Assembly: GCF_002127325.2 (NCBI RefSeq)
Contig: NC_035448.2
Coordinates: forward strand, 5,859,627 to 5,923,626
Source: Helianthus annuus
Taxonomy: Eukaryota > Streptophyta > Magnoliopsida > Asterales > Asteraceae
Direction: 5' to 3'
DNA: 64,000 nucleotides
The stretch's first letter is position 1, and every line of letters begins with the position of its first letter. Under the pieces are notes generated by a model. It ran no database searches, was not told the origin of the DNA, and worked only from the letters and a program-made list of their open reading frames with translations. Shown piece after piece: positions 1 to 12,039 of this stretch. The position numbers and the translations under genes were made by a program.

Positions 1-1545
1 AACATATATACATATTTTTTGCGTATATTACGAATTTATTTCTTTGTTTTTCCTTTGATTGTTATAAAGAGTGTCAGCATTTTAGTGAAGCAAATCGATA
101 CCAACTTAAACCGAATTTCTACCGCTTCGTAGGAGGGAATCCTACTAGTTTAAAATTAAAAGGAAAAAAAAACAATAAAGATAAACAATAAACACATATA
201 AGGCATGTTTGGCTTAACTTATTTTCAATTTTTCCAAAAGTCTTTTTGGAAAAAATAAGTCAGAAAAACCTGACTTCTAGCTTTTGTAAAGGACTTTTGC
301 CTTCAAAAAGAAAGCCAAACACCCTCAAAAGTCCTTTTTTCCCTTCAAAAGTCTTTTTTTCCTCAAAAAAAGGAACCCCAAACACCATAGATAGTATCGT
401 GAGAGATAGAAGTTGAAATTTCCCTTTAGAAATAAATGGAAAGATGAGGGAGGATGTAGACAATTAGGGTCCACCCAGAGATCACTGTTTAAGCGCATGC
501 GTGTTGGTACTGTCAAACATGATACGACCCACCCCTATATTTTACTATTTATACAATTTGGCCCCCCTACCAGGCCCCCTCTCTTGCATTCTTGCAACCG
601 TTTCAATACCATTTTAGTATTCTAAACATACAACACTGGCGAAGTCAGAACTTATCTTTTGAGGATTTGGATGATGGGTTCAACCCAATTTTAATGAGAT
701 GCGTTCGGGTTTTTTCCCTAAAAAAATACACTAAGTCATTTCCGAACTTAATCCCAAACACCCTCTCAATCATTAATAAAAAAAGAGAGAGAAAAGGGAA
801 AAAATAAAAAGAAAAGTTGTGATTGGTGCAAAGGTGTAGTATCCACAACCACTTCAATGACGCGAAAGAGTCTATAGCCTCCCCTTAAATAAGACGGGAC
901 GGCGTTGAAGGGCGTTAGGGGCTGCGAAAGAGTCTATAGCCTCCCCTTAAATAAGACGGGACGGCGTTGAAGGGCGTTATGGGCTGAGGTGGCATGGGCA
1001 CCACCCGACACCATGCAGCCTAAGAACAAAAATATGTATAACTTATACCATAAGAATGAATATTTTGTTCTCTTTAAAATAAGTATGGTATTGCTAAATT
1101 TTTTGTTAATATAAAAAGATTAATATCTTACGTGATTATCGATACTTATGTTATGTTCTCCGCTACACTACGTGAGCTCCCCTCTAGTATACACATTCAA
1201 AAACATTAGATTATTGCAATAACAATTTTAATATCTTATGGTTTTTTTTCTTCTTCTGATGTAAGTCACAATTTTATAACGGACATGTTGAATGTTCACT
1301 TTCAAGTTTCCAACAACGTTTAAATTAAAAAGGTCATATTATATGGGAAAGCGTATATGAAACGTAGATGTAATAAACAAGTGTTTGTAAGTTGGTGGAT
1401 TAGGCCCAACGTAAATCTGAATATCGTGTTAAACATATAACCCTGAATATGATAAAAGTTTTTACGGAATTTTGTTTTATCTTTTATATTAATACTCTTA
1501 CAAAAAAAATAATAACAGGAATGCACATAAAATAACTAATCTGTA
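1..1545. other. Intergenic DNA with a MITE remnant and a short tandem duplication
   Basis: No supported gene. About 199-327 has inverted ends (GCATGTTTGGCTT on the left, AAGCCAAACACCCT on the right), like a decayed hAT-type MITE. A 62-bp GC-rich unit is present twice head to tail at 862-923 and 924-985. The rest is AT-rich sequence in which I see nothing definite. The short open frames here have no recognisable domain. Confidence 0.5.
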
Positions 1546-3804
1546 TCTATACTATATAATAAAATAAACCAATTTTGGGACACTTGTCATCATATTAGGC
1601 AATGTATCTTATAAATAATTATTATTTAGTTTAATCTATTCTAATTAAATATAGATAACCATCCTATTAAATATTATTTAATTTAATCTGTTAATGATAA
1701 TTATTATTTAGTTTAATTTTAATTTAATTTCTTTTAGAAAAAAAATTCATAATTAGTTTATTAACCAAACACATTCTTTATTAAAATATCTATCGATAAA
1801 TTTTAACTTCGTTTGATGAAAAGAATTTGAACTGAAGTTGGCTTAAAATTCATAATTAGTTTATTAACCAAACATATTTTTTATTAAAATATCTAACGAT
1901 AAATTTTAAACTTCTTTTGATGAAAAGAAATAGAATTAAAGTTCGCTTCCGTTTTTTTTTCTTTTGAAAAAATTAAAGTAAATTGTCATTTTAGTCTTTA
2001 AGGTTTGTCCAAATTTGCCATTTTAGTCCAAATTATTTTTCCCCTCTGGGTCCTCGACTTTTCCCTTTTGTTGCCATTTTGATCAATTTGTCTAACTCAA
2101 TCCAAAAACCCCACTTTTAACTAGGGGTGTTTTGGGGATTAATTTTAAAAATGTTTTTACTTGCAGGTTTGATCAATTCTTTTAAAATGGGGTTTTTGGA
2201 TGGAGTTGGGCAACATAATCAAAATGACAACAAAAGAGAAAAGTCAGGGACCAAGAGAGGAAAAAAACTATTTGGTGTAAAATGTCAAATTTGGACAAAC
2301 CTCGATAACTAAAATGGCAATTTACTCAAAAAATTAGCTACATCTACCAAGTAAATTAAAGAAACTAGAGCATACTGATAAAAATTAATTGCCATATATA
2401 TGACCTAAACTAATTAAAATAAATTACTATCTCATGAAGTTCATCATTTTTTTTTCTGTCCGGTATTTTTTCGCTTATGATAAGTGGGATGGCTTGATGA
2501 TATAATCTATTTAAATAATTTAAACTGCAATATAAATTATATAACTAAATCTATCTATCAATCTATATATACACACACACATATAATAAAGTAAACCAAT
2601 TTAAGACACATGACAATCATCAAGACTATCTAGAATTCTATTTTCCCATCTAAAACATAATCGTTGGCTCTGTTGTTATTAGCTTGAATAATGGTCCTGT
2701 TTTTTACAAATAATTAATTAGTGTGTCAAATATGATAAAATTACTATTTTAGCAATTTATCCATTTTTTTTAAATTAGAATGTTATAGAACTGTTTGTGC
2801 ATTAAAACATACTTTGGCCGGCTTTTGATCTATTTGACCTGTTTTGTTTTTTAAAATGTCCCATCTACAAGCGTTGGAGGTCAATTCACTCGAATCAACC
2901 CAATCAACTAAAGTGATTGGGTCTAGATTGCCACTTTACTCATTGCTTAGCTGTATAATATTACAAGCACATTTTACAATATTTTTTTAAGTCAGGCTCT
3001 ATCAAACATATCATATTTACTGGTGGAAACTAGCGCAACTGGAGCCTTGGCTGGAGGGATGTCGGATGGGGCTGCTCTATTGTTTGTTGCCCCTGCCATC
3101 GCATTTGCGAGACAGTGGCAACTAAGAGAGTATATATAACAACAATCATCGAAAGTCAAAACAGTTTCTCTTATGCTTCTATATATTTTTATAAATAGCA
3201 AATATGACGATGTTTCATTCTTTTAATGTCGTGTATCCACCATTGCCATGCATCTAATCATGAACCTTATATATACAAGGGCGGGCTCAAGTGTTAAGGG
3301 AAAATGTTATGGCGTTTGAAGGGTGGAAACAACTGAATTTGGATCATATATGAGGAAAAGCATAGCAGAAGCAAGAGACAGAGGAAAAGAAATGCTTGGT
3401 AGAACTTACTTTTTCTAAACCTAATTTCGAATTTCATTTCTTGATTTGTAACTTTTCTGGGCATATACTTATGTAATCCTCACTTTGATTTCTTTTTTTC
3501 TTGCAGAAACTATATTTATTATAGGCTTATAGTTTTGTGGTGTTTATCAGCACTTAAATTGAATGGATTTATGTTTTATTGTATTATTTCAGTTTATTTA
3601 CAGTATTATTTGGAACTTGGAAGGATGATTGATTTTAGGCAAATAATGAATATTATTACTGTACTGATACTCTTAACAGTAAACTTCACATAAAATGATA
3701 AAACTTTAGATTGCACGTTTTAAAGTTTGGTTTCATTTTAGACAATTAAACCTTTAAAGTATTTTTATTGGTTAAACCGCGTGTACACGTGGGGTTTAAC
3801 CTAG
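1546..3804 (+). mobile_element. Non-autonomous Helitron
   Basis: The left end reads A|TCTATACTATATAAT, followed by GGGACACTTGTC, as in plant Helitron 5' ends. The right end has the hairpin CCGCGTGTACACGTGG, then about 8 bases, then CTAG at 3801-3804 followed by T, so insertion fits an A|T target. There is no Rep/helicase coding sequence. A second 5'-like end lies inside near 2560, so the right 1.25 kb may be a separate copy and the left part a truncated one. A palindromic MITE sits at 1976-2327. At 2996-3130 an open patch follows a CAG acceptor-like site and could be a captured exon, but I do not recognise it. Confidence 0.65.
1976..2327. mobile_element. Palindromic MULE-type MITE (GAGTTAA class)
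   Basis: The two arms are near-perfect inverted copies: AGTAAATTGTCATTTTAG on the left, and its complement with few changes ending TTTACTC on the right. A 9-bp target duplication AAAAAATTA flanks it at 1967-1975 and 2328-2336, which is the Mutator-superfamily length. It is nested in the Helitron. Confidence 0.8.
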
Positions 3805-4550
3805 TTTTTAACTATAAAACTTAATACGTATTTCTCTAAAAATTTCTATGGTGGATCAACCCGTGAACCCGACATGTCGACCGCACATAAACCCGTTTAG
3901 CTAAACATGTTTGTGGGTTTAATGCTAAACTAACCCGAACCCGTTTAGACTAGATTCAACCCTCCTAATTTCATATTAGGCACGTGTAAGAAATTCACAC
4001 AATCTGGAGTATAGTAATTATAAAAATATTTATTAACCAATATATGGATGGCATCTAAAGCACATTCTAGGTTCGAGAATCAAAGACAAAGTGATTGTAG
4101 TTTTGATATCATAATGCATAATTATAATCATATACCAATCAATAGTTAAATCCAAAGGGGGACAAGCATATCCATTCGGATGATCTTTTATCTATATGTG
4201 ATGATCAGATATGAAATTTGGGGCCAAACTTTGCTTCTATAAAGCATGCCCTTAAAATCTTCATATCTCAATTCCCATGCTACTTTTTATGAATTATATA
4301 TATCATGTTGGGTCAAAACAACCTTCCATAAAATATAAATCTTTATATAACAAATCAAGAAGTGACATTATTTTCTGGAATGGCCCCTTGTTTGGTAACT
4401 AGCAAAGTAGCAATATTTAGGAAAAACTAATATCACATTGAACCAGAGTCGTCGTACTAGTTTGATTATTCAACTCGTGTAGTTGATTGTATTGCTTTTG
4501 ATAATGTCATAACTATAAATATATGATGATAAATATGGGGTCATAATAAT
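3805..4550. other. Intergenic DNA
   Basis: AT-rich sequence. About 3850-3965 is a fragment rich in AACCCGT and its complement, which resembles the internal part of the hAT-like repeat at 5839-6359. No gene is seen. Confidence 0.4.
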
Positions 4551-4932
4551 AACACACCCCAAAATCTTACTTTCACACCCTGTATATGGGTCGAATAACG
4601 TTATACGACCCATATAGAATAATCTGACATGACAAATATTGGGTCGTACAATGTTATACGGCTCGTCTAGATAGAGAAAATATTAGGTCGTATAACATTC
4701 TATACGTGTCGTATAACATTATATAAGGTTTGGATCATATAACATTATATGGGCCGTATAACATTCTATACAGTTCGTATAATGTTATACGACCCGTATA
4801 TATGGAGACAAAAAAACACTCTCTTGACATTTCTTTTGTGCAACAAACATGTATACGGCCAGTATAACTCTATACGGACCGTATACATGTAATGTAGGGT
4901 GTGAAAAAATTTTTTTAGGGATGTGAGAATAG
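4551..4932. repeat. Foldback element with a palindromic TCGTATAACATTATACGA array
   Basis: The ends are inverted relatives: CACACCCC with TTTCACACCCT on the left, and AGGGTGTGAAA with GGGATGTG on the right. The interior repeats a roughly 18-22 bp palindromic unit close to TCGTATAACATTATACGA, seen near 4592, 4642, 4686, 4710, 4733, 4753, 4774 and 4855. I could not find a clear target-site duplication, so the superfamily is open. Confidence 0.6.
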
Positions 4933-5246
4933 TGGAAGTCTAAATATAACAAGTGCAAACATTATAAAAAACTGCCAATTTTTTTTTAAATGACTTTTTT
5001 GATATATATTTAGTCAAAATGGGTGTTTTTTACCCTGAAAATAGCCCTAGATGTAAGTAAGCATAAAATTTCAAGTACATACAGATGTGACAGAACAGAA
5101 CAATATATCAGCACAGTCCAGTTGTGTTACACCTAATGCATATGCATGCAGGACAATGGGCTTGCAGACTAATAGCTGTCATGGGTGGTACAAAATGCTT
5201 TACCAGTTGTACATCTGATCTATCTATTTTAAAAGAAACTTACCTA

Positions 5247-8200
5247 TTAAGTAGCACAGTCAGCCGCCACATTTTCTGATCCACAAGTCAATGGCACACA
5301 TACTGGGCCTTTCCTCAATTTATAATCTCTAGAAAATTGGTGTACAGTTTCTTGAATTCCACCAAAAGCAACTAGAAATTCAGCAGCATCACTTTGACAC
5401 AAGATTTTCTTCACTACAGTCTCCAATGCAATTTTCCTGTTCAAAGTTATATATTACATTGTATGAGTGAATTATAATTATCAGAGCAAAGCACACAGAT
5501 GGTTCCGTGGTTTACCTAAATTTTAAATTTGGTTTTATCTTTTCAAAAGTACACGGATGGTCCCTGTATTTGCACTTTGTTACAAATTTAGTGCTCAGCC
5601 AACAAATTTAAAGGATTCAGCAGGTCCAAGTGATAGACTAAATGCATTACATGCAAACCACAGGGAACATCCAAGTGACTTCTGTCAAAGTTGGTGACTA
5701 AATGCATTACAAAGTGCAAACCACAAGGACCATTTGTGTAACTTTTAGAAAGCTAGGGACCTTATCCAAAATTTTGGTAAACCACAGGGACCATCCGTGT
5801 ACTTTATTCTAATTATTATGAATCAGTGAATTTAGTTATAGGTGTGAATTTCTGACACGACCCGAAAACACAATACAAACCTAACACGAAATTCGCGGGT
5901 TTGAGTTTAGTCTAAACGAGTTCGGGTCAGTTTCAAGTTGAACCCACGAACCCGTTTAGCTAAACGGAACTGGCCGGGTTCGAGTCAACCCAGTCAAGTT
6001 GGCGCGTTGATCCGTTTAACCCATGTATATTATAATTTGTTTTTTTTACCATATGAATTATGTCATAAATTAAATTGGGTGTGTAAGATAAATTAACATA
6101 AGATTTTATAATTTAAATGTAATTGTATTATATACATTTGTGTTTTTTTGTACTAAAGTTTAAGTTTTAATATATTAATTGGGGAAAAAAAATAAAAAGT
6201 AGAAAAATTCGGGTTGAACGAGTCGTGTTCAATTCAACCCGTGAATAATCTGGTCGCGTTAGGGTTCATATGTGTGACACGATTTTCGGGTTTGTCTAAA
6301 ATTTCCAGGTTCGGCTTTGAACCCGCCAACTCGCGAACACGACCCGTTTAGCACCCCTAAATATAATTAGGTATATCATTTATGTGAATTTTATTGGACC
6401 TGAAGTTTTGGGCCTTGAGAATTAAACGGTGGACTTTTTTGAGCTCGGAGTGAACTTGGTCCATAGTGTGCCCATTGGGCTTTTCTTGGGCCAGTGCAAA
6501 AGGGAGGTTGAGGATGCAATTAGCTTGAATCTCTGTTAACTCTTCATCAATAACAGCTTCCTCGATCCGCAAGTCATGGATCAGTTGTTGAATAGCCTTC
6601 TCGGTGGCGGCTGCATGGGTCAACGACGAGGCTAAGGTGGGTGAGGACCGGGTTAGTGAGCTAAGAAGGCCCAAAATGGAAGATGGGCGCCAGTCACCGA
6701 GCCAAGAGAGTGTGGCTAGTTCAAGAGGTGGTGTAGAACTGGGTGCAAGAAGTTTGGCGACGTCTTTGGGTCGAGTTGGGTTCGAGGCCCGTGAGTATTG
6801 GGTTTGGAACCGTTTTACTTGCTTATCGATTTGGTCTTCGAGGACCTTGAGTTGCTTTTCTAGACGGGCTGATCTGTGATAAGTTTCTTGTCTCCATGGT
6901 GTATAACTTCTCCAACTGGACCTTTCACCTGATCAATATCACACCATAACATATTTCAACTGAATTGAGCATGTAAAAAATACACAATAGATTAGGCCTA
7001 ATTACTGTAGAATATGATGCATCAATCATTAGACTAAATCTCCAATGAAAGAATTTTTTCTCATAGCATTAGCCCTAAATTCTGTAAAACATGCAGTGAT
7101 CTTAGCTGGAATTCTCCTACCATAGTTCTAACCAAGAAGTGAGATTAAAATCTCCAAAAACTTAAGACAGAAGTGTTACATCTCATTATTAATTTCTAGA
7201 ATTCTCCTGCCATAATTTCATATTAGTATCGAGATTAATTCTCCAAGGAAAGACAAAACACCTAATCAAAATCGCACTATAACATATTTCAACTGAAATA
7301 AACATGTAAAAAATGCAAAATACATGTAACCAATTATATAAAGAACATAACCTGTTCTTTCCTAATCAAGCAATCCTGTTAGACCTAATTTCTGTATAAT
7401 ATTGTTGAAATGTTAAAAACATTTAGTGCATTTTTATACTCGTTCTTTTATATTTGTTGTTTACTTGTTCTTTTATATCTTGTCGTTTTATTTCATGTCG
7501 TGGACTGCTGGAACTGTATGGGCGCTATGGGCTGATTGTACAGGGTTAACGTCTGGGCCAGAACAAGGCCCGACGCATCCTCCAAGTAATAATGGGCTGA
7601 TCATTGGCTGCTGAATAGAAATTATGGGCTGCTGGATAGAAAGCTAGTTAAAGGCTTGCATGGTATGGACTGCTAAATACTTGTGGACTTCATGGGCTTA
7701 TAGCTGATTATTGGGCTCAGTCTTGGAGCTTTATAAAAGGGCTGGAGCTTTTACCATTCACGACTGAGACAAGATATTTTTCTCTTGAGTTTGTTCTCTC
7801 GTTTCTCTCTAGAATTAGGGTTTTTTTTTCAGTTTTGGTTCATATTGAATCGAGACATAGTTGTGAGCTTCCTATTATCTTTGAAGATTATCTAGTTGAT
7901 AATCGTTCAGTTCGAGAGTTGAGAGTTCTGTGAGTGATATTATCTCTTATATTTGGTGTAATCTTTGTATTAAGTAACTCTTTGGGTTCAATAATAGTTT
8001 GGGTTGGGTCTCTGAGTTGTTTCTGGTAGATTACATCTTTGATACTGTAAAATTGACAAATATGCATTGATCAATACTGGAACTGTGACTTAAATCTCTA
8101 ACAAAAGGAATATTTCATTTGAACATGTAACAGAAGCAGAAAACATGCAATATATCAAAGCATGAATATAATTTGTTCTTCCACTCAAATAACCTAGTAT

Positions 8201-9127
8201 TAATACAGTTTTGCCCTAATTTCTCTAAAAACATGCAGTTATCACAATCACTAATCATTCAATCTGTATACCTAATTTCTGTAAAAACATTCAGTCATCA
8301 TAATATCGCCTAAATCTGTAAATTACTAGTTCAACAATGCGAATCTGTAATCTAATATTACAAGTTCATCATATTCACTAATCATTTAACCTACACAATC
8401 CTTCAGTTATTGACAAACATCAAACGAAAACGTTCAAAACGTAAAACGAAATCGTTGAATTCAATATGTATACCTAATTTCTGTAAAAACATGCTGTCAT
8501 CATAATATCACCTAAATCTGTAAATTACAAGTTCAACAATAAGAATCTGTAATATTACAAACTCATCATAATAATTAATCATTTAACCTAAACAATCATT
8601 TTCAGTAGTAAACAAACATCAATCAAAAACGTTCAAAACGTAAAACGGAATCGTAACCGTTGAATCATTCTGTATACAGTATACCTAATGCAATCATTAT
8701 ATGACATGAATCTGTAAATTACAAGTTCAACAATGAGAATTTGTAACCTAATATTACCAGTTCCTAATAATAACTAATCATTTAACTTAAACAATCCTTT
8801 TCAGTAGTAAACAAACATCAATCGAAAACGTTCAAAACGTAAAACGGAATCGTAATCGTTGAATCATTCTGTATACCTAATTCAATCATTATTTGACGTG
8901 AATCTGTATATTACAAGTTCAACAATGAGAATCGGTAACCTAATATCACAAGTTCATCATAATCACTAACAATTAAACCTAAACAGGCATTTTCAGTTGT
9001 AAACAAACATCAATCAAAAACGTTCAAAACGTAAAACGGAATCGTAACCGCTGAATTCAATCTGTATACCTAATTTAGGCGAATCCTGCTGGTGAATCGC
9101 GAGGCATCGAATGCGTCTCATCGGCAT
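5247..9127 (-). CDS. DOG1-domain protein, three exons, 258 aa
   Basis: Exons in coding order are 9127-9070, 6928-6400 and 5436-5247. The phases join exactly (1 nt + 2 nt, then 2 nt + 1 nt) and all junctions are GT-AG. The protein has a short basic start (MPMRRIRCL), then the DOG1-family blocks: RSARLEKQLKVLEDQID near residue 34, LATLSWLGDWRP near 85, a helix with IEEAVIDEELTEIQ, LKKVHRLILKAQNFR, and a C-terminal AEFLVAFGGIQETVHQF. DOG1-type domains occur in seed-dormancy regulators and in the C-terminal part of TGA bZIP factors; no bZIP is present here. The frame stays open upstream to 9244, so a longer N-terminus is possible. No stop interrupts the model. Its introns carry a solo LTR, a tandem array and two MITEs. 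Confidence 0.8.
5484..5809. mobile_element. Palindromic MULE-type MITE in the last DOG1-like intron
   Basis: Inverted arms carry GATGGTYCCGTGG/ACAGGGACCATCC and flank a short middle. The target duplication is TAATTATCA on the left and TAATTATTA on the right (8 of 9 identical). It lies 47 bp inside the 3' end of the intron, near the acceptor at 5437. Confidence 0.7.
5839..6359. mobile_element. hAT-like MITE in the last DOG1-like intron
   Basis: The ends are TAGGTGTGAATTTCTGACACGA on the left (first 8 bases diagnostic) and the complement of TAGGGGTGC on the right. The interior repeats CGGGTT/AACCCG words in both orientations. No clean 8-bp duplication survives, so this is an old copy. Its right edge is about 40 bp from the splice donor at 6399. 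Confidence 0.55.
7403..8058 (+). mobile_element. Solo LTR (656 bp) in DOG1-like intron 1
   Basis: It starts TGTTGAAATG and ends AAATTGACA, so it has TG...CA ends. A perfect 5-bp duplication AATAT flanks it at 7398-7402 and 8059-8063. It contains a TATA-like TTTATAAAAGGG near 7732-7742. There is no PBS, coding region or second LTR nearby, which is the pattern left by recombination between two LTRs. The superfamily cannot be set from an LTR alone; a copia-type origin is a guess. Confidence 0.8.
8230..9072. repeat. Tandem array of about 200 bp repeating the DOG1-like exon 1 splice donor
   Basis: Five copies of GTATACCTAAT (plus strand) begin at 8266, 8468, 8679, 8871 and 9064, spaced 192-211 bp. 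Units share blocks such as TTACAAGTTCAACAAT and GTTCAAAACGTAAAACG. On the coding (minus) strand each copy reads ATTAG|GTATAC, the sequence used as the exon 1 donor at 9070/9069. Confidence 0.8.
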
Positions 9128-9489
9128 CTCTTCAGATTCATCTTGATCGTCTAATCTCGCTTTTCCTCGATCATCTCGGTTCGATACGCAGGGTTTCCTG
9201 ACAAAAATTATAATTAGAATATCATTCAATTTAGCGGTAATCACACGCTCGTAATGATGACTAATACTAAAACGAAGATCGTAAAGACTGAAAGAGGAAT
9301 GAAGTTACGATCGGTATGAAGCCTTCTTCGTGTCTTTTAGTTTCTTCTCCGGCATTGTTGGTGTATTTTCGCGCCAAAATTTTGTTTACAATTTCTTGAG
9401 TTGTTTTTTGAGACTGTTTTATGATGGTGTTGACTGTGAGTTTTGATTGTGTGACGCATAACAGAAAGAAAGCACAAACTTTGAAATCC

Positions 9490-10480
9490 ATTATAAACCA
9501 AGCTAGTTCGACTCGGATTTGAAATCGGGTTGAAAATCGAACTCAAGCTCGGCTTGATTTTAAACCGAGCTGGTTTGGCTTAGCCTGGTTTGGCTCGATT
9601 CTCAAAAAAGAAAATTAATATATGGCTCTAAAAAATTAGTAGTCTAAAATGTTATTGAATAATTTGAAAAAACATAGTTAAAATAAGTTCAACCTAATAT
9701 ATTACAAGTTAAAATCAAGTTAAACAACACAAAATAAATTTTAGAGTTAAATGTCATTTTGGTCCCTGTGTTTTGAGCCATTTTGTCAGTTTAGTCCAAA
9801 TGTTTAAAACGTTGCCATTTTAGTCCAAATCGTTTCAAGCGTTACCATTTTAGTCCACTGTCTTAACTCCGTCAATTTTTTTTGTTAGCTAGAAGGGTAA
9901 TTCGATCATTTTATGTGGTCGAATTGCCCTTCTAATTACATATAAAATGACTGAAATGCCCGTCTAGTTAACAGAAAAAGGGATGAAGTTAACCCAGTGG
10001 ACTAAAATGGCAATGTTTGAAACTATTTGGACAAAAATGGCAACGTTTCAAACCTTTGGACTAAACTGGCAAAATGACACAAACCACAGGGACTAAAATC
10101 ACATTTAACTCTAATCTTTAAATTTCAACGAAATACAATATTAGTTCATTAGTATGTTAATCAATCTTCAAATATGACATAGATATTAAATTACATTCCT
10201 AATTCCTAATTCCTAAATAAATGTAAATAATAATAAGATTTTTGTAATATACTATAATGTATATAAAAATAAAATACATTACAAGTAAAATAATTCGAGA
10301 TAAGCCGAGCCGAGCTACCAGCGAGCCAATCCGGCTCGTTACGAACCGAGCCGATGCGAGCTAGGCTCAATTTCTAACCGAGTCGAGCCGGCTCGGCACA
10401 GTTTCAAACCGAGCCATATCGAGCGAGCTTTTTCCGAGCTAAATCCGAGCAAGCTCCGAGCCGCGAGATTTTTGGACAAA
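9490..10480. repeat. Degenerate GAGC-rich inverted-repeat element
   Basis: The left part (9500-9600) and right part (10290-10470) are rich in GAGC/GCTC words and CCGAGCC-type motifs in opposite orientations, as in decayed hAT-type MITEs. A younger MITE sits inside at 9744-10111. Boundaries are approximate. The 9267-9490 stretch to its left is probably upstream sequence or 5'UTR of the DOG1-like gene. Confidence 0.4.
9744..10111. mobile_element. Palindromic MULE-type MITE (GAGTTAA class)
   Basis: The ends are GAGTTAAATGT and ACATTTAACTC. The arms share GGTCCCTGTG/CACAGGGAC and TTTAGTCC/GGACTAAA. The flanks TAAATTTTA and TAATCTTTA match at 7 of 9, a decayed 9-bp duplication. Confidence 0.65.
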
Positions 10481-10819
10481 CTTAGAAATATTAATGTTAG
10501 TTATAATTATTTAACAGTTATATTAAACCCTCATTTGTATGGTAAAATTAAAAACTAGAAAACTAAATAAACAGGTAAATTAACGGCATTCGCAATTCAC
10601 ATGTTTTGTAATAAGAAAATGAACCAGGAGAAAGTGTAACAATATCGGTAAAATTATTCAAAATCAAGTCCGAGGCTTGTTGGATTCGAGAGTCAAGCAA
10701 ACCGCTCATGACATTTGTCAACTAGTTAAAACGTTTTCGAATATATTTTATGAACCGGCAACTTTAACTAAGATAAAAGTTATAACTGTTTGAAGTTGAC
10801 TAATTTTCTTGTCCTCTAA

Positions 10820-11193
10820 GACCACCCGTAATGGGGCGTGATTTAAAAAAAAAATTGAAAAAAAAAAAACGCCCCAAAACGCCCCTCCCCCCACTACACC
10901 CGGCGTTAGCCGGCGTTATTTTTCAAAAAAAGCATGTGGGCGTTTTAATTAAAACGCTGAATTGCTTATGAACAAATGAGACCCACCAATCAATTAACCC
11001 ACATGCTCTGACACACCACATGCTGAATTGCTTTCGTGTGCTTTTTTTTTTCATTAAAAATAATATGGAGGTTATTGGAATAATGGCTCACTACACCACT
11101 TTATGCTATAATGTCTCATGCTGACTGGGATGACACGTGTCGGATAATGCCCCATGGTGGGGGCATTATATTTCTTCACCACTACACATGGTC
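10820..11193. mobile_element. PIF/Harbinger-type MITE
   Basis: The terminal inverted repeats start GACCACCCGTAATGG on the left and, read inward, GACCATGTGTAGTGG on the right (11 of 15 identical). A perfect TAA target duplication flanks it at 10817-10819 and 11194-11196, as expected for PIF/Harbinger elements. There is no coding capacity. Confidence 0.7.
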
Positions 11194-11196
11194 TAA

Positions 11197-12039
11197 CAGG
11201 GACGGAGCATTCCTCAAAACCATCACTTGGCATCAATCAAGCTATGCCACCTCATCTTCTTGAACCACGGGTTCAACCTTTCAAGTGATAATATAGGGGT
11301 GATAGGCTAATAACAGTGTTTCATGCCACCGCTTGATCACTTAGCTCCATCACGGTAGTGCCCTGTCCCCCTAAATTGGTGCATATAAAATCTACTAACT
11401 TTTGAATTAGTTTCATGTCATAGTGTTATGAACTGAGACTACGTGGGGTGAGTTAACTAAAAAGTGCAAAAGTTATTGTCACGTCACTGTCAGATAGACA
11501 GCAAGACCTTAACTAAACTATTGGCCCCGGCCTTTACTTTGGTTGCATTTAACTAATAAAGTTGGTGATATGGCATGCGCTTAACGCCCAACACGCACGT
11601 ATCAAGTTGAGTGTAACATAATTTATTTTATACAGCAAAACAAGATCGCTTTGTTGGGTCTAGCCGTGTTTGATAAAGTTGTAACATGGTCGATTTCTAA
11701 AAAATTGTACTATATGTTCAACCAATACCCACGTAACGACGTTATGAAGAATAGTCAAATTACACTTGTACTTTATGACTAGAATACTTTAATGTTTGGC
11801 TAATGAAAAAAGGGTCCAAAACAAAAGACCTGTTATTTTAATACCTCTCATGATGAGAAGACAACCGATGATCTCAAACCATAATTATTATACAAAGATT
11901 CTATAAATGTGTAGCTAAAAAAAGAATGTAAAAGATAGTTATGCTTTAGAATTTGAAAGTCTGTTAGCAAGCCTTGTTTTGGGTGATAAAAGAAAGATGG
12001 GTGTGAAGATGTTTTCAAGGTAGAAGAGGATTTTAAAAT
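11197..12039. other. Intergenic DNA
   Basis: About 11198-11375 has weak inverted ends (GGGACGGAGCA and TGCCCTGTCCC) and may be another small MITE without a clear duplication. The remainder is AT-rich and I see no gene in it. Confidence 0.35.

Noticed and set aside
6604..6879. Plus-strand 91-residue frame
   Set aside because: Shadow of the second DOG1-like exon, which has recognisable family text on the minus strand.
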